Shown: in pieces, positions 8,637 through 17,041 of the stretch
How the letters are laid out: each line of letters opens with the position of its first letter
Position numbering within the stretch: the stretch's first letter is position 1
NCBI GenBank assembly: GCA_019637975.1
Contig: JAHBUR010000002.1
Coordinates: 145,266-209,265 of the forward strand
Source: Bacteroidota bacterium
Lineage (GTDB): Bacteria > Bacteroidota > Ignavibacteria > UBA10030 > UBA6906
Direction of reading: 5' to 3'
DNA: 64,000 nt
Notes under the pieces: generated by a model
What the model was told of the DNA's origin: nothing
Seen by the model: only the letters and a program-made list of their open reading frames with translations
Database searches by the model: none
Position numbers and translations under genes: made by a program

Positions 8637-8722
8637 TACCAAAGGAGGGACTCGAACCCTCACCCGGTTTAGGCCGGACTGGATTTTGAGTCCAGCGCGT
8701 CTACCAATTCCGCCACTTTGGC
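8637..8722 (-). tRNA. tRNA-Leu(CAA)
   Basis: Read on the minus strand from GCCAAAG, it has the class II layout: D arm GGCGGAATTGGTAGACGC, anticodon stem CTGGA/TCCAG with loop CTCAAAA (anticodon CAA), a long variable arm, and T arm GAGGG TTCGAGT CCCTC. The acceptor closes with CTTTGGT and A73; the outermost pair is a G-T wobble. CCA is not encoded. The 3' 38 bases are duplicated at 8211-8296, so this copy appears to carry a replacement 3' end brought in with the GIY-YIG gene. Confidence 0.93.
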
Positions 8723-8736
8723 ATTGAGTTGAACAC

Positions 8737-8765
8737 AATATAAACTTTTCGGCCGGGAAAAACAA
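8737..8765 (-). promoter_or_regulatory. Promoter of tRNA-Leu
   Basis: On the minus strand, TTGTTT (8765-8760) and TATATT (8742-8737) are 17 bases apart, placing the transcription start a few bases ahead of the tRNA at 8722. Confidence 0.6.
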
Positions 8766-8776
8766 TTTGCTCGCCT

Positions 8777-8804
8777 TTGCTACGAAACCCCTTTCATGTA
8801 TATT
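8777..8804 (+). promoter_or_regulatory. Promoter giving a probable leaderless transcript
   Basis: TTGCTA (8777-8782) and TATATT (8799-8804) are 16 bases apart. The usual start point, about seven bases past the -10 box, falls at 8811-8812, right at the ATG at 8813, and no Shine-Dalgarno sequence is present. It is divergent from the tRNA-Leu promoter. Confidence 0.5.
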
Positions 8805-8812
8805 TCTTCACG

Positions 8813-11800
8813 ATGAGCAAACGGTTTCTCATAATTCCGGCGGCAATCTTCCTCGCTGCAGCATCGTTTGCTCAAGAGTTAGCTGTACCGGCACTTCCAA
8901 CTGCTGTACACTCGTTTAATCTTACATCCAGTAACAGAGATTCCGTCTTTCAGCTTCCACACCAGTTCATCACAACATTTGGCGACAGCGTTGTGCTGGA
9001 TTCAGTCCGGACGCTTGTCAGAGATGTTGAGTATAGAATTGATTATCGATTCGGACGGATTACGTTCGATTCCACACTTGTCAACTCCCTTGAACCGGAT
9101 TCTTCCTACACGATCACGGTGTATTACGGCTATTTGCCATTCCGATTTCAGGATTCGTACTACCGACGGAAGTTGGTTGTGCTGAAGGATTCTGTTGGAA
9201 GGGACACATTGCGGATTTCCCGACCGCGTTCGTCGTTCGGACTTGACGATATTTTCGGGCAGAATTTACAGAAAAGCGGGAGCATTGTGCGGGGATTTAC
9301 GGTTGGCTCGAATCGTGATTTCTCGCTGAATAGCGGGCTCCGCCTTCAGCTCGCAGGCAAACTCACCGACGATATCGAAGTCGTGGCGGCCCTGACGGAC
9401 GAGAACACGCCAATTCAGCCCGAAGGAACTACGCAAACGCTGCAGGAATTCGACAAAGTATTTGTTGAATTGCGAAGCACAGATGGATCTGCTACACTCG
9501 GAGATTTCAACCTCGAACTTGCCGGAACGGAATTCGCCCGCCTGAATCGGAAGCTGCAGGGTGCCAAGGTGGGTGCAAACTACCGCCTCGGATTTGCCGG
9601 AGGTACGTCACTTCTTACCGCCGCAACAACACGCGGCAAATTCAATACAAATCAATTTCAGGGACTTGAAGCGGTTCAGGGTCCGTACCGGTTGGTGGGA
9701 AAGAACAACGAACGGCAAATCATCATAATAGCCGGAACCGAGCGTGTGTACATCAACGGCGAGTTGCAAACCCGGGGGGAAACCAATGATTACACAATCG
9801 ACTATTCCAACGGTGAAGTTACGTTCACCCCTCGCCGTCTCATCACTTCCGCCTCACGCATAACAATTGACTTTGAGTATTCCGACAGGCAGTTTTCCCG
9901 ATCTCTTCTTGCCGGACAAAATTCATCCCGGTTCTTCAATGACAAGGCAACGTTCACATTCTCCTACCTGCGTGAAGCAGATGATCCTGATTCTCCGATT
10001 GACTTCTCGCTGACTGACAGTTCCCGCGCGATTCTTCAAGCCGCAGGTGATGATCAATCAAAGGCTGTTCTCAGCGGCGTTACACGGGTCGATTCCAACG
10101 GATACTATGTTCCTGACAGTACGCTCATCGGTGGCACGCTGTATCATCATTTCAGATACGCACCAGGACGCGATGCGCAGTACGTGATAACCTTCTCTCG
10201 TGTCGGAGCAGGGCAGGGAGAATACGTCAGACAGTCAGTCGGTGTATTCGAATGGCGGGGTCCGGGACTTGGCGATTATGTTCCGGTCAGATTTCTTGCG
10301 TTGCCGACTTCGTCCCAAGTAATCGATTTTCAGCTTGACGTAGCGCCAACATCAGATTTGCGGGTCTCCGGGGAATACGGGGCAAGCAGCTATGATGCGA
10401 ATCGGCTCTCGACTCTCGGCGACGGTGATAATGCGGGTCATGCCCTCAAAGTCGAAGCGGCATATACTCCAAAAGAGGTGACCATCGGCGGGGCAAACAT
10501 TGGCTCGTTTGACATGAGGATTCGTGAACGGTATGTCAACAAAAGATTCGTTCCTGTTGACAGGGCAAACGATATTGAGTTCAACAGGAAATGGGGGATC
10601 GAATCTCTCACTCAATCCAATGAGGAGATTCAGGAAGGATCCTTTCGCTATGCTCCAACAAATGCCATTTCTGTCGGAACAGGGTACGGAAAGATCGTGA
10701 GGGGCGAAGCGTTGCGAACAGTTCGAAACGATGCCACCTTTTCGATGAAGGGGGATTCGCTGCCGGCTGTTCACTATTTCTTCGAGAGTGTGCGGACACG
10801 GGAAACACCATCAGACAACTACAGTTCCTGGTTGAGACAAAACGGAAGTTTCGAGTACACGTGGAACGACATCATTCCCACATTTAAGTATGAGAATGAG
10901 AACAGGAAAATCAGGTACTTGTCAAAGGACTCGCTGAAAGCGGGGAGTTTTGCATTCAACGTGTTTGCGCCCGGCTTTCGTATACCGGATTTCTGGAAGA
11001 TGTCTCTCTCGACCCAGCTTGAATGGCGGAATGAGGATGCGTTCAGTGCCGGCAGCCTGATTCGGGAATCGAGAGCATTTACACATTCGTATGCGTGGAA
11101 GCTGTCGGAATGGAACTCGCTCTCGTCTTCGCTCGACGTGACATTCAGAAACAAGAAATACACTCCAACCTTTAAGTCGTTGGGAAACAAAGACATAAGT
11201 ACCGTCCTCGTCCGCAACCAGAGCCGTTTCACGCCATTCAACAGAGGAATCGAAACCGACCTCTTTTATGAAGTGGCAACCCAGCGCTCATCACGCCTTG
11301 AGCGGGTGTTCGTCAGGGTTGCGTTAGGCACAGGAAACTACAAGTATCTCGGTGATCTCAACAACAACGGCGTTGCGGATGAAAGCGAGTTTGTGCTCAC
11401 ACGATTCGATGGCGACTACATAGCCGTTACGGTCCCTTCCGACCAGCTCTATCCGGTCATTGATTTGAAGACAAGCGTCAGGCTTCGCATCACTCCCTCC
11501 CGACTCTTTTCATCTTCGGGAACAGTGTGGGGGGATATCCTGAATGCTGTTACAAGTGAGACATACGTACGTGTTGAAGAAAAAAGCAGTGAACCCGATC
11601 TCAAGAAGATTTACCTGTTGCACTTCAGCAGATTCCAGTCCGATTCCACAATTGCGGGATCGACATATTTTACCGAGGATGTGAACTTCTTCGAAGGACG
11701 TCCCGAGTTTAATGCGCGTCTTCGATTCTCGCAACGTAAAGGCTTGGCGAAGTTTGCTTCAAGCAGTTCAAGCGGAATACAAGAACGTAGTTTTACACGA

Positions 11801-12316
11801 GAGCGCTCGTTGCGTCTGCGATGGCAACTTGTTACAGAAATTGCCAATCAGATCGACCTTGTGAACCGCATTGATCGGGTAAGCAGTACGGAAATGAACA
11901 GCAGATTGCGGGATATCGAATCGAATACGCTCGCGTTCGATCTTTCCTATCGCCCGTATCAACATATTGAAACGGGAATGAAGTTTGAAGTCGGCAAATC
12001 CACGGATCAATACAGTATACCTGCAGTCAAGGCGGATCTCAATACGCAATCGGTGAGATTCGTGTACGCATTTCAGGGAGCGGGGCAAGCACGCGTTGAA
12101 GCGTCGCGTGAAGAAATTCTCCTAAGCAGAACAAGCGATATACTCCCGTTTGAACTGACGGGCGGGCGAGTTCCCGGGAAGACATATCTGTGGCGGGCGG
12201 CGTTCGACTATCGCGTCACGCATTTCATTCAGGCGACGTTGAACTACGACGGCCGGACGGAAGGAGGGAGACCTCCCGTTCACACGGCGCGTGCCGAAGT
12301 ACGCGCCTTCTTCTGA
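8813..12316 (+). CDS. Giant outer-membrane beta-barrel protein of unknown function
   Basis: A 1167-residue protein with signal peptide MSKRFLIIPAAIFLAAASFAQ. Two regions read YRIDYRFGRITF (about residue 74) and YTIDYSNGEVTFTPRRLI (about residue 330), motifs that in FCB-group surface proteins precede alternating-strand domains. Between them is SGSIVRGFTVGSNRDFSL and a stretch of aromatic and polar beta-strands. From about residue 550 to the end almost every segment alternates as in a large barrel, and the protein ends with TARAEVRAFF, a terminal aromatic expected for BAM-assembled barrels. I do not recognise a named family. The upstream in-frame ATG at 8777 lies within the promoter, so 8813 is preferred. 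Confidence 0.75.
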   Translation: MSKRFLIIPAAIFLAAASFAQELAVPALPTAVHSFNLTSSNRDSVFQLPHQFITTFGDSVVLDSVRTLVRDVEYRIDYRFGRITFDSTLVNSLEPDSSYTITVYYGYLPFRFQDSYYRRKLVVLKDSVGRDTLRISRPRSSFGLDDIFGQNLQKSGSIVRGFTVGSNRDFSLNSGLRLQLAGKLTDDIEVVAALTDENTPIQPEGTTQTLQEFDKVFVELRSTDGSATLGDFNLELAGTEFARLNRKLQGAKVGANYRLGFAGGTSLLTAATTRGKFNTNQFQGLEAVQGPYRLVGKNNERQIIIIAGTERVYINGELQTRGETNDYTIDYSNGEVTFTPRRLITSASRITIDFEYSDRQFSRSLLAGQNSSRFFNDKATFTFSYLREADDPDSPIDFSLTDSSRAILQAAGDDQSKAVLSGVTRVDSNGYYVPDSTLIGGTLYHHFRYAPGRDAQYVITFSRVGAGQGEYVRQSVGVFEWRGPGLGDYVPVRFLALPTSSQVIDFQLDVAPTSDLRVSGEYGASSYDANRLSTLGDGDNAGHALKVEAAYTPKEVTIGGANIGSFDMRIRERYVNKRFVPVDRANDIEFNRKWGIESLTQSNEEIQEGSFRYAPTNAISVGTGYGKIVRGEALRTVRNDATFSMKGDSLPAVHYFFESVRTRETPSDNYSSWLRQNGSFEYTWNDIIPTFKYENENRKIRYLSKDSLKAGSFAFNVFAPGFRIPDFWKMSLSTQLEWRNEDAFSAGSLIRESRAFTHSYAWKLSEWNSLSSSLDVTFRNKKYTPTFKSLGNKDISTVLVRNQSRFTPFNRGIETDLFYEVATQRSSRLERVFVRVALGTGNYKYLGDLNNNGVADESEFVLTRFDGDYIAVTVPSDQLYPVIDLKTSVRLRITPSRLFSSSGTVWGDILNAVTSETYVRVEEKSSEPDLKKIYLLHFSRFQSDSTIAGSTYFTEDVNFFEGRPEFNARLRFSQRKGLAKFASSSSSGIQERSFTRERSLRLRWQLVTEIANQIDLVNRIDRVSSTEMNSRLRDIESNTLAFDLSYRPYQHIETGMKFEVGKSTDQYSIPAVKADLNTQSVRFVYAFQGAGQARVEASREEILLSRTSDILPFELTGGRVPGKTYLWRAAFDYRVTHFIQATLNYDGRTEGGRPPVHTARAEVRAFF

Positions 12317-12359
12317 GTCAGATTTTTTTTGAGCAAGCAAAAAGAAACAGAATTTCTTC

Positions 12360-12388
12360 TTGCATTTTTTGAAAGCCTTCGTTATACT
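12360..12388 (+). promoter_or_regulatory. Promoter of ogt
   Basis: TTGCAT (12360-12365) and TATACT (12383-12388) with a 17-base spacer. Because it lies inside the longest possible reading frame (TTG at 12329), it supports the shorter ATG start at 12452. Confidence 0.65.
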
Positions 12389-12451
12389 CAATTCGCATCT
12401 TCTGAACCCGGTGCCCTCACGTTCCCCAACAATTCAACACTGCTGCTCCTC

Positions 12452-12955
12452 ATGGTTTATTGCACGTCCTTCGAATCCAAAATTGGACTCATCTACGTCG
12501 CTTCGACGGAGAAGGGGACGTGCAAGATCAGTGTGCCGCGGCAGAACAGGAAGGACTTCTTCGGATGGTTGCACGACAATTTCGACAATAATGAAGTGTT
12601 GGATAACAAGTCGCGCAACAAGGAAACCATCGACCAACTGAACCGTTACTTCAACGGGAAACTCGCAAAGTTCACATTGCCCGTCGACTTGATCGGTTCC
12701 CCTTTTCAACTCCGTGTGTGGAAGGAACTCAACAAAATACCGTACGGAACAACCATTTCGTACAGACAATTGGCGAAGCGTATCGGCACAAGCCGCGGAT
12801 TCCAGGCCGTGGGCCGGGCGAATGCGGCGAACCCGTTGCCCATCGTGATTCCGTGTCATCGCGTTCTCGGAGCAGACGGATCTCTCGTCGGTTACTCGGC
12901 AGGAGTGAAGACCAAAGAATTCCTTCTGAAGCTTGAGGGCGCCCTCATGATCTGA
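12452..12955 (+). CDS. ogt: Methylated-DNA--[protein]-cysteine S-methyltransferase
   Basis: A 167-residue cytoplasmic DNA-repair protein that removes alkyl groups from O6-alkylguanine and O4-alkylthymine onto its own cysteine. The active-site motif PCHRV is present with Cys135, followed by GSLVGYSAG. The helix-turn-helix region FQLRVWKELNKIPYGTTISY and RGFQAVGRANAANP is typical. The size and the N-terminus MVYCTSFESKIGLIYVA match the Ogt family. The ATG at 12452 is chosen over a TTG at 12329 because a promoter lies between them. It is a single-gene unit ending in a clear terminator. Confidence 0.93.
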   Translation: MVYCTSFESKIGLIYVASTEKGTCKISVPRQNRKDFFGWLHDNFDNNEVLDNKSRNKETIDQLNRYFNGKLAKFTLPVDLIGSPFQLRVWKELNKIPYGTTISYRQLAKRIGTSRGFQAVGRANAANPLPIVIPCHRVLGADGSLVGYSAGVKTKEFLLKLEGALMI

Positions 12956-12984
12956 TCGGGCGACACGCCTCGCAGTTGATTGAC

Positions 12985-13020
12985 AAAGGGAACTGAACAC
13001 GCGGAAGTTCCCTTTTCGTT
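12985..13020 (+). terminator. Terminator of ogt
   Basis: GGGAACT (12988-12994) pairs with AGTTCCC (13006-13012) and is followed by TTTTCGTTTT. Confidence 0.85.
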
Positions 13021-13042
13021 TTCTTGCGCGTGGTGTCTTTTA

Positions 13043-13071
13043 TTGATTACCGCGTTGATTTTCGTTATCAT
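13043..13071 (+). promoter_or_regulatory. Candidate promoter of the helicase gene
   Basis: TTGATT (13043-13048) and TATCAT (13066-13071) are 17 bases apart. It would give a leader of about 110 bases before the ATG at 13191. Confidence 0.45.
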
Positions 13072-13190
13072 CACGTATGCCGAAGTGAAATATGCATGAA
13101 GTGAAGTGGAGGTTGCCGCAGTTTCACGGAAGCACGGAGGTGTTGCTGTGATGTGTCGTTGTGCAGAGTGTATGTACTGAATTCTTATTG

Positions 13191-15422
13191 ATGCAAGCAT
13201 TTCTCGAATCTCTCAACCCCGTTCAACGCGAAGCCGCCGCCGCCATCGACGGTCCGGTGATGATTGTTGCCGGTGCCGGCAGCGGTAAGACACGGGTTCT
13301 CACATACCGTACGGCGTATATTCTTGCGCAAGGGAAACGCCCCGAGTCCATACTCGCGCTTACGTTCACCAACAAAGCCGCGAAGGAAATGAAGGAACGT
13401 ATCATCGCGTTGGTGGGTCCGGACAGCCGCGGCATTTGGATGGGAACATTCCATTCGATTTTTGCGCGCATTCTTCGCTTCGAAGCCGAACATCTCGGGT
13501 ACGAGCGCAATTTCTCGATTTATGATACGGACGACTCGCAGCAGATGGTGAGAAGCATCATGCAATCTCTCAACATCTCGCAACAACAATACCCGGCGAA
13601 CGGCGTTCGTTCACGCATCAGCCAGGCGAAGAATCAAATGATGTCGGCCAGGCAATTCAAAGCGGCGGCGGCAGATCCGTTGATGGAAAAGACGGCGTTT
13701 GTGTACGAGGAATATGAGAAGCGACTGCGGCACAACAACGCGATGGATTTTGATGATCTGTTGCTGAAGCCCCTCGAGTTGTTCCAGAAACACAAGGAAA
13801 TCCTCCAACGCTACCAGTGGCGATTCCGGTACCTGATGGTGGATGAATACCAGGATACCAACCGTGTGCAGTACAAGCTCATCAACGAATTGGCGAGTCT
13901 CGGCAGAAACATTTGTGTTGTTGGAGATGATGCGCAGAGCATCTATGCATTCAGGGGTGCCGATATCAGGAACATTCTGGATTTCGAAAAAGACTATCCG
14001 GAGGCAAAGGTCTTCAGGCTTGAACAGAATTACCGCTCGACGAAAACGATTCTCGCGGCGGCGGATTCCGTCATCAAAAGAAATGTGGATCAGATCGAGA
14101 AAACCCTCTGGACTGATAATGATGAAGGCGAGCCTGTCACGCTTATCATTGCTGATGATGACAGGGAAGAGGGGTTCAAGGTTGTACAAAAGATTGAAGA
14201 GGAAACCCGCAAACGCAAGCTCGATTTGAAGGATTTTGCCGTTTTGTACCGCACAAATGCGCAATCCCGCTCTATCGAAGATGCCTTGCGGCGCAACGGC
14301 ATTCCGTACATAATAGTGGGGGGAGTGGCTTTCTACAAACGCAAGGAAATAAAGGATGTTCTTGCGTATCTGAGGGTTATCGCCAACCCCAAAGATGCCG
14401 AAAGCATGCTGCGCATTATCAACTATCCCGGCCGCGGAATCGGCGAGACAACAGTGGAAAGGATCCAAACGTTTTGCCGCGAACAGTCGCTCCCGTTGTT
14501 TGACGGACTGGCGTCGGAACAACTTGGCGACGCGATCCCTGAGCGGGCCCTGAAATCCGTCCGCAAGTTCTCCGCACTGTTGAAGAAGTACATTGCATTG
14601 AAGGATGAACTCAGTGTAGGTGAGTTGGCTCGCATGCTTGTGGATGAACTCGGCATCCTCCAAGATTTCAAAGAGGAAAACACGATGGAATCGCTTGCAC
14701 GACGGGAGAACGTGCTGGAACTTCTTTCCGCGTTGACCGAGTTCAACGATTTGCGGCCAGATGCCGGACTGGATGGTTTCTTGGAGGAAGTCTCGCTTGT
14801 ATCAGATGTCGATCAGGCTGAATTCGGGCGGAATGCAGTGACCATTATGACGCTGCATGCGGCAAAGGGATTGGAGTTTCCCGTTGTGTTCGTTACCGGA
14901 TTGGAAGAAGGATTGTTTCCGCTTTCCAATTCGATGCTCGATAAGAAGGAGTTGGAAGAAGAACGCAGATTATTCTACGTCGGCATCACCCGCTCGATGA
15001 AGAAACTGTATCTCCTGTACGCGTTGACTCGTTACCGGTTCGGCGAGTTCAGTTATTCCGTCCGGTCGAGGTTTCTGGATGAGATTGATGAGTCCCTGGT
15101 GGTCACGGAAGGGAATTCACGGCTTGCCGCGTTCTCGCCTCCGGCGCCGCGTGAAGTACGCAAGCCGTTCGCGCAATTCAAAAAGAACAACGATGACGTG
15201 AACAAGTACTTCACCGACATAATGCCGGATTATGAGAACGAGTCCCAAATAGGCCCGGTGCCAAAACATAAGGTCGGGTCCCGCGTCATCCATGAAGCAT
15301 TCGGGCGAGGCCGGATTATTGCTATCGACGGACGCGGTGACAATGCGCGTGCCGTCGTTGATTTCGAGTCTGTGGGGAAAAAGAACCTGATGCTGAAGTT
15401 CGCAAACCTGCGCTCTGCGTGA
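13191..15422 (+). CDS. pcrA: ATP-dependent 3'-5' DNA helicase PcrA/UvrD
   Basis: A 743-residue superfamily 1A helicase acting in nucleotide-excision repair and in clearing replication blocks. All motifs are visible: the Q motif LNPVQREAA, Walker A GAGSGKT, Ia TFTNKAAKEM, II VDEYQDTN, III VVGDDAQSIYAFRGA, IV LEQNYRST, V TLHAAKGLEF and VI YVGITRS. The C-terminus (VGSRVIHEAFGRGRIIAID) is the Tudor-like domain that contacts RNA polymerase in PcrA/UvrD. The length is normal. The ATG at 13191 is chosen over a GTG at 13161 because the conserved MQAFLESLNPVQ begins there. The YihY-family gene follows after 31 bases. Confidence 0.95.
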   Translation: MQAFLESLNPVQREAAAAIDGPVMIVAGAGSGKTRVLTYRTAYILAQGKRPESILALTFTNKAAKEMKERIIALVGPDSRGIWMGTFHSIFARILRFEAEHLGYERNFSIYDTDDSQQMVRSIMQSLNISQQQYPANGVRSRISQAKNQMMSARQFKAAAADPLMEKTAFVYEEYEKRLRHNNAMDFDDLLLKPLELFQKHKEILQRYQWRFRYLMVDEYQDTNRVQYKLINELASLGRNICVVGDDAQSIYAFRGADIRNILDFEKDYPEAKVFRLEQNYRSTKTILAAADSVIKRNVDQIEKTLWTDNDEGEPVTLIIADDDREEGFKVVQKIEEETRKRKLDLKDFAVLYRTNAQSRSIEDALRRNGIPYIIVGGVAFYKRKEIKDVLAYLRVIANPKDAESMLRIINYPGRGIGETTVERIQTFCREQSLPLFDGLASEQLGDAIPERALKSVRKFSALLKKYIALKDELSVGELARMLVDELGILQDFKEENTMESLARRENVLELLSALTEFNDLRPDAGLDGFLEEVSLVSDVDQAEFGRNAVTIMTLHAAKGLEFPVVFVTGLEEGLFPLSNSMLDKKELEEERRLFYVGITRSMKKLYLLYALTRYRFGEFSYSVRSRFLDEIDESLVVTEGNSRLAAFSPPAPREVRKPFAQFKKNNDDVNKYFTDIMPDYENESQIGPVPKHKVGSRVIHEAFGRGRIIAIDGRGDNARAVVDFESVGKKNLMLKFANLRSA

Positions 15423-15453
15423 GACCGGCTTCTCTCGCGATGAGGAGAACACC

Positions 15454-16386
15454 ATGGTAGAATCCGTCATCAAGGTTGTCAAATTCTTCCTGCGCTATCT
15501 TGAAACCGTCTGGTTTTATACGCGGCGTATCGGGAAGAAGTTGTTCGGCGAAGACATTCTCTTCCTTGCTTCCGGACTCGCGTTCAACGGCATTCTCACC
15601 ATGATTCCGCTGATGCTGCTGACTGCCTCCGCGCTCGGTATGTTCCTGAATTCCTCCCAAGCAGCAATCGGACAGCTTAACGATATTCTCGATGCGATCT
15701 TTCCGCCTCAACCGTTTGCCATCAGCATCAAGCAATCCATTCTCGCGGTTGTAGAAGATATTGTCGCGTACAGGCGTTCGATTGGAATTTTCGGCGCTAT
15801 CGTATTGCTGTGGACAGCCACGTCGCTGTTTGATGCGTTGCGGAGTGTTCTGCATCGCATATTTCATTTAAAGCGGACTCGGGGTCTCCTTGTCAGTCTT
15901 CTGCACGATGTCGTGTTTGTGTTTCTGGTGTTTCTCCTGTTTGTAACGTCGAACGTGTTCATCTGGATGCTCTCGTTTCTCAAGACTATCGGAGAAACGG
16001 TGCCCGCCCTTCACACACTGACCCGGATAGATCTTGGTACCACGCTGCCGACGATTGTTGTTGTGCTGCTCACGGCGGTGATGTTCTACATCGTCTATCG
16101 CTACATACCAGACACAAAGCCCCCCCGGCTAACGGGCATCATCGCAACGATCACCACGACTGTGCTGTGGGTTGTGTCGGGCAAAGTGTTTGCCCTGTAT
16201 CTCTCCCAATTCTCTGCCATCGGCACAATCTACGGTCCGTACGCCTTCATTCTGGTGCTACTGATCTGGATCTACTATTCAAGTATAATTTTCGTCATCG
16301 GGGCCATTGTCGGGCAGGCGTATTGGGAGAGGGCGAAGCTGAAGGAGGCCGGAAAACTTCGCCGCTGGGTGGACATTGAGGAATAG
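15454..16386 (+). CDS. YihY/virulence factor BrkB family membrane protein
   Basis: A 310-residue inner-membrane protein with about six transmembrane helices. Family signatures are ASGLAFNGILTMIPLMLL near residue 40, the central VVLLTAVMFYIVYRYIPDTK, and the C-terminal GTIYGPYAFILVLLIWIYYSS. YihY-family proteins are widespread and lack a firmly established function; the old tRNA-processing RNase BN label for YihY is incorrect. The start has a GAGGAG site eight bases upstream. It probably shares a transcript with pcrA. Confidence 0.9.
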   Translation: MVESVIKVVKFFLRYLETVWFYTRRIGKKLFGEDILFLASGLAFNGILTMIPLMLLTASALGMFLNSSQAAIGQLNDILDAIFPPQPFAISIKQSILAVVEDIVAYRRSIGIFGAIVLLWTATSLFDALRSVLHRIFHLKRTRGLLVSLLHDVVFVFLVFLLFVTSNVFIWMLSFLKTIGETVPALHTLTRIDLGTTLPTIVVVLLTAVMFYIVYRYIPDTKPPRLTGIIATITTTVLWVVSGKVFALYLSQFSAIGTIYGPYAFILVLLIWIYYSSIIFVIGAIVGQAYWERAKLKEAGKLRRWVDIEE

Positions 16387-16404
16387 CTGTTCGCCCGGTT
16401 CTTG

Positions 16405-16433
16405 TTGACATTCTGCGCAGTCTTCTTTATATT
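16405..16433 (+). promoter_or_regulatory. Strong sigma70-type promoter of the TlpA-like gene
   Basis: A consensus TTGACA (16405-16410) and TATATT (16428-16433) with an optimal 17-base spacer. A hairpin GTTCCAGT/ACTGGAAC (16442-16467) lies at the start of the leader. Confidence 0.75.
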
Positions 16434-16512
16434 CGTCACAGGTTCCAGTGGTTGTTAAAACTGGAACTTCCAGTTCTCAGATTCCCACTTCCATACATAA
16501 AACGCATCTGCA

Positions 16513-17028
16513 ATGAAGACTATGAGTCGTTGTCAGATAGTTTACCTTCTGTTGTTTGTCGTACTTGTTCTCTCATCAAAGGCCTACTCGCAATCGAGTT
16601 CCATTACTCAACTTAAACTCGACGGATTGGATGGAACGCGCTCGGTGCTTTCAGAATATCTGAAGAAGGGGCCTGTGTACATGAACTTCTGGGCTTTGTG
16701 GTGCGAACCGTGCAAACTTGAGCTCCGGGCGTTGAAGTCCTTTGCCAAGGAGCATGAAGACGGTGCGTTCACGATTCTTGCCGTGAATCTCGACAGTCCG
16801 AAGAGTATTGCAAAAGTGAAATCATATGTTCGGTCGCAGAGTTATCCCTTTCCGGTGATGCTCGACCCGAACTCACAGGTGTTTCAGGCGCTGAACGGCC
16901 AGAATCTCCCGTTCGCCGTCTTGATCGACAAGTCGGGGAAGGTTGTTTCAGCACGCACCGGTTTTCTGCCCGGTGATGAAAAGGAAATTGCAGACGAGAT
17001 TCTAAAACTCAGTATGATGAAAGAATAA
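16513..17028 (+). CDS. TlpA-like periplasmic thiol-disulfide oxidoreductase
   Basis: A 171-residue exported thioredoxin-fold protein. An N-terminal hydrophobic segment (IVYLLLFVVLVLSSKAYSQ) precedes the AhpC/TSA-redoxin domain. The active site is FWALWCEPCK, with Cys64 and Cys67, and the cis-Pro region is NLPFAVLID. The CEPC dipeptide is typical of ResA/TlpA-type reductants that keep cysteines reduced, for example during cytochrome c maturation. The gene is 13 bases upstream of an outer-membrane barrel gene, which suggests a joint role in the envelope. Confidence 0.85.
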   Translation: MKTMSRCQIVYLLLFVVLVLSSKAYSQSSSITQLKLDGLDGTRSVLSEYLKKGPVYMNFWALWCEPCKLELRALKSFAKEHEDGAFTILAVNLDSPKSIAKVKSYVRSQSYPFPVMLDPNSQVFQALNGQNLPFAVLIDKSGKVVSARTGFLPGDEKEIADEILKLSMMKE

Positions 17029-17041
17029 ACGGAGCCATTTA

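Noticed and set aside
12329..12451. N-terminal extension of Ogt from a TTG codon
   Set aside because: A well-formed promoter (12360-12388) lies within it and Ogt proteins begin near the ATG at 12452.
13611..14663. Long minus-strand open frame of 350 codons
   Set aside because: It lies entirely within the helicase gene, whose motifs are all intact; the antisense frame shows no domain or signal and has unusual composition.
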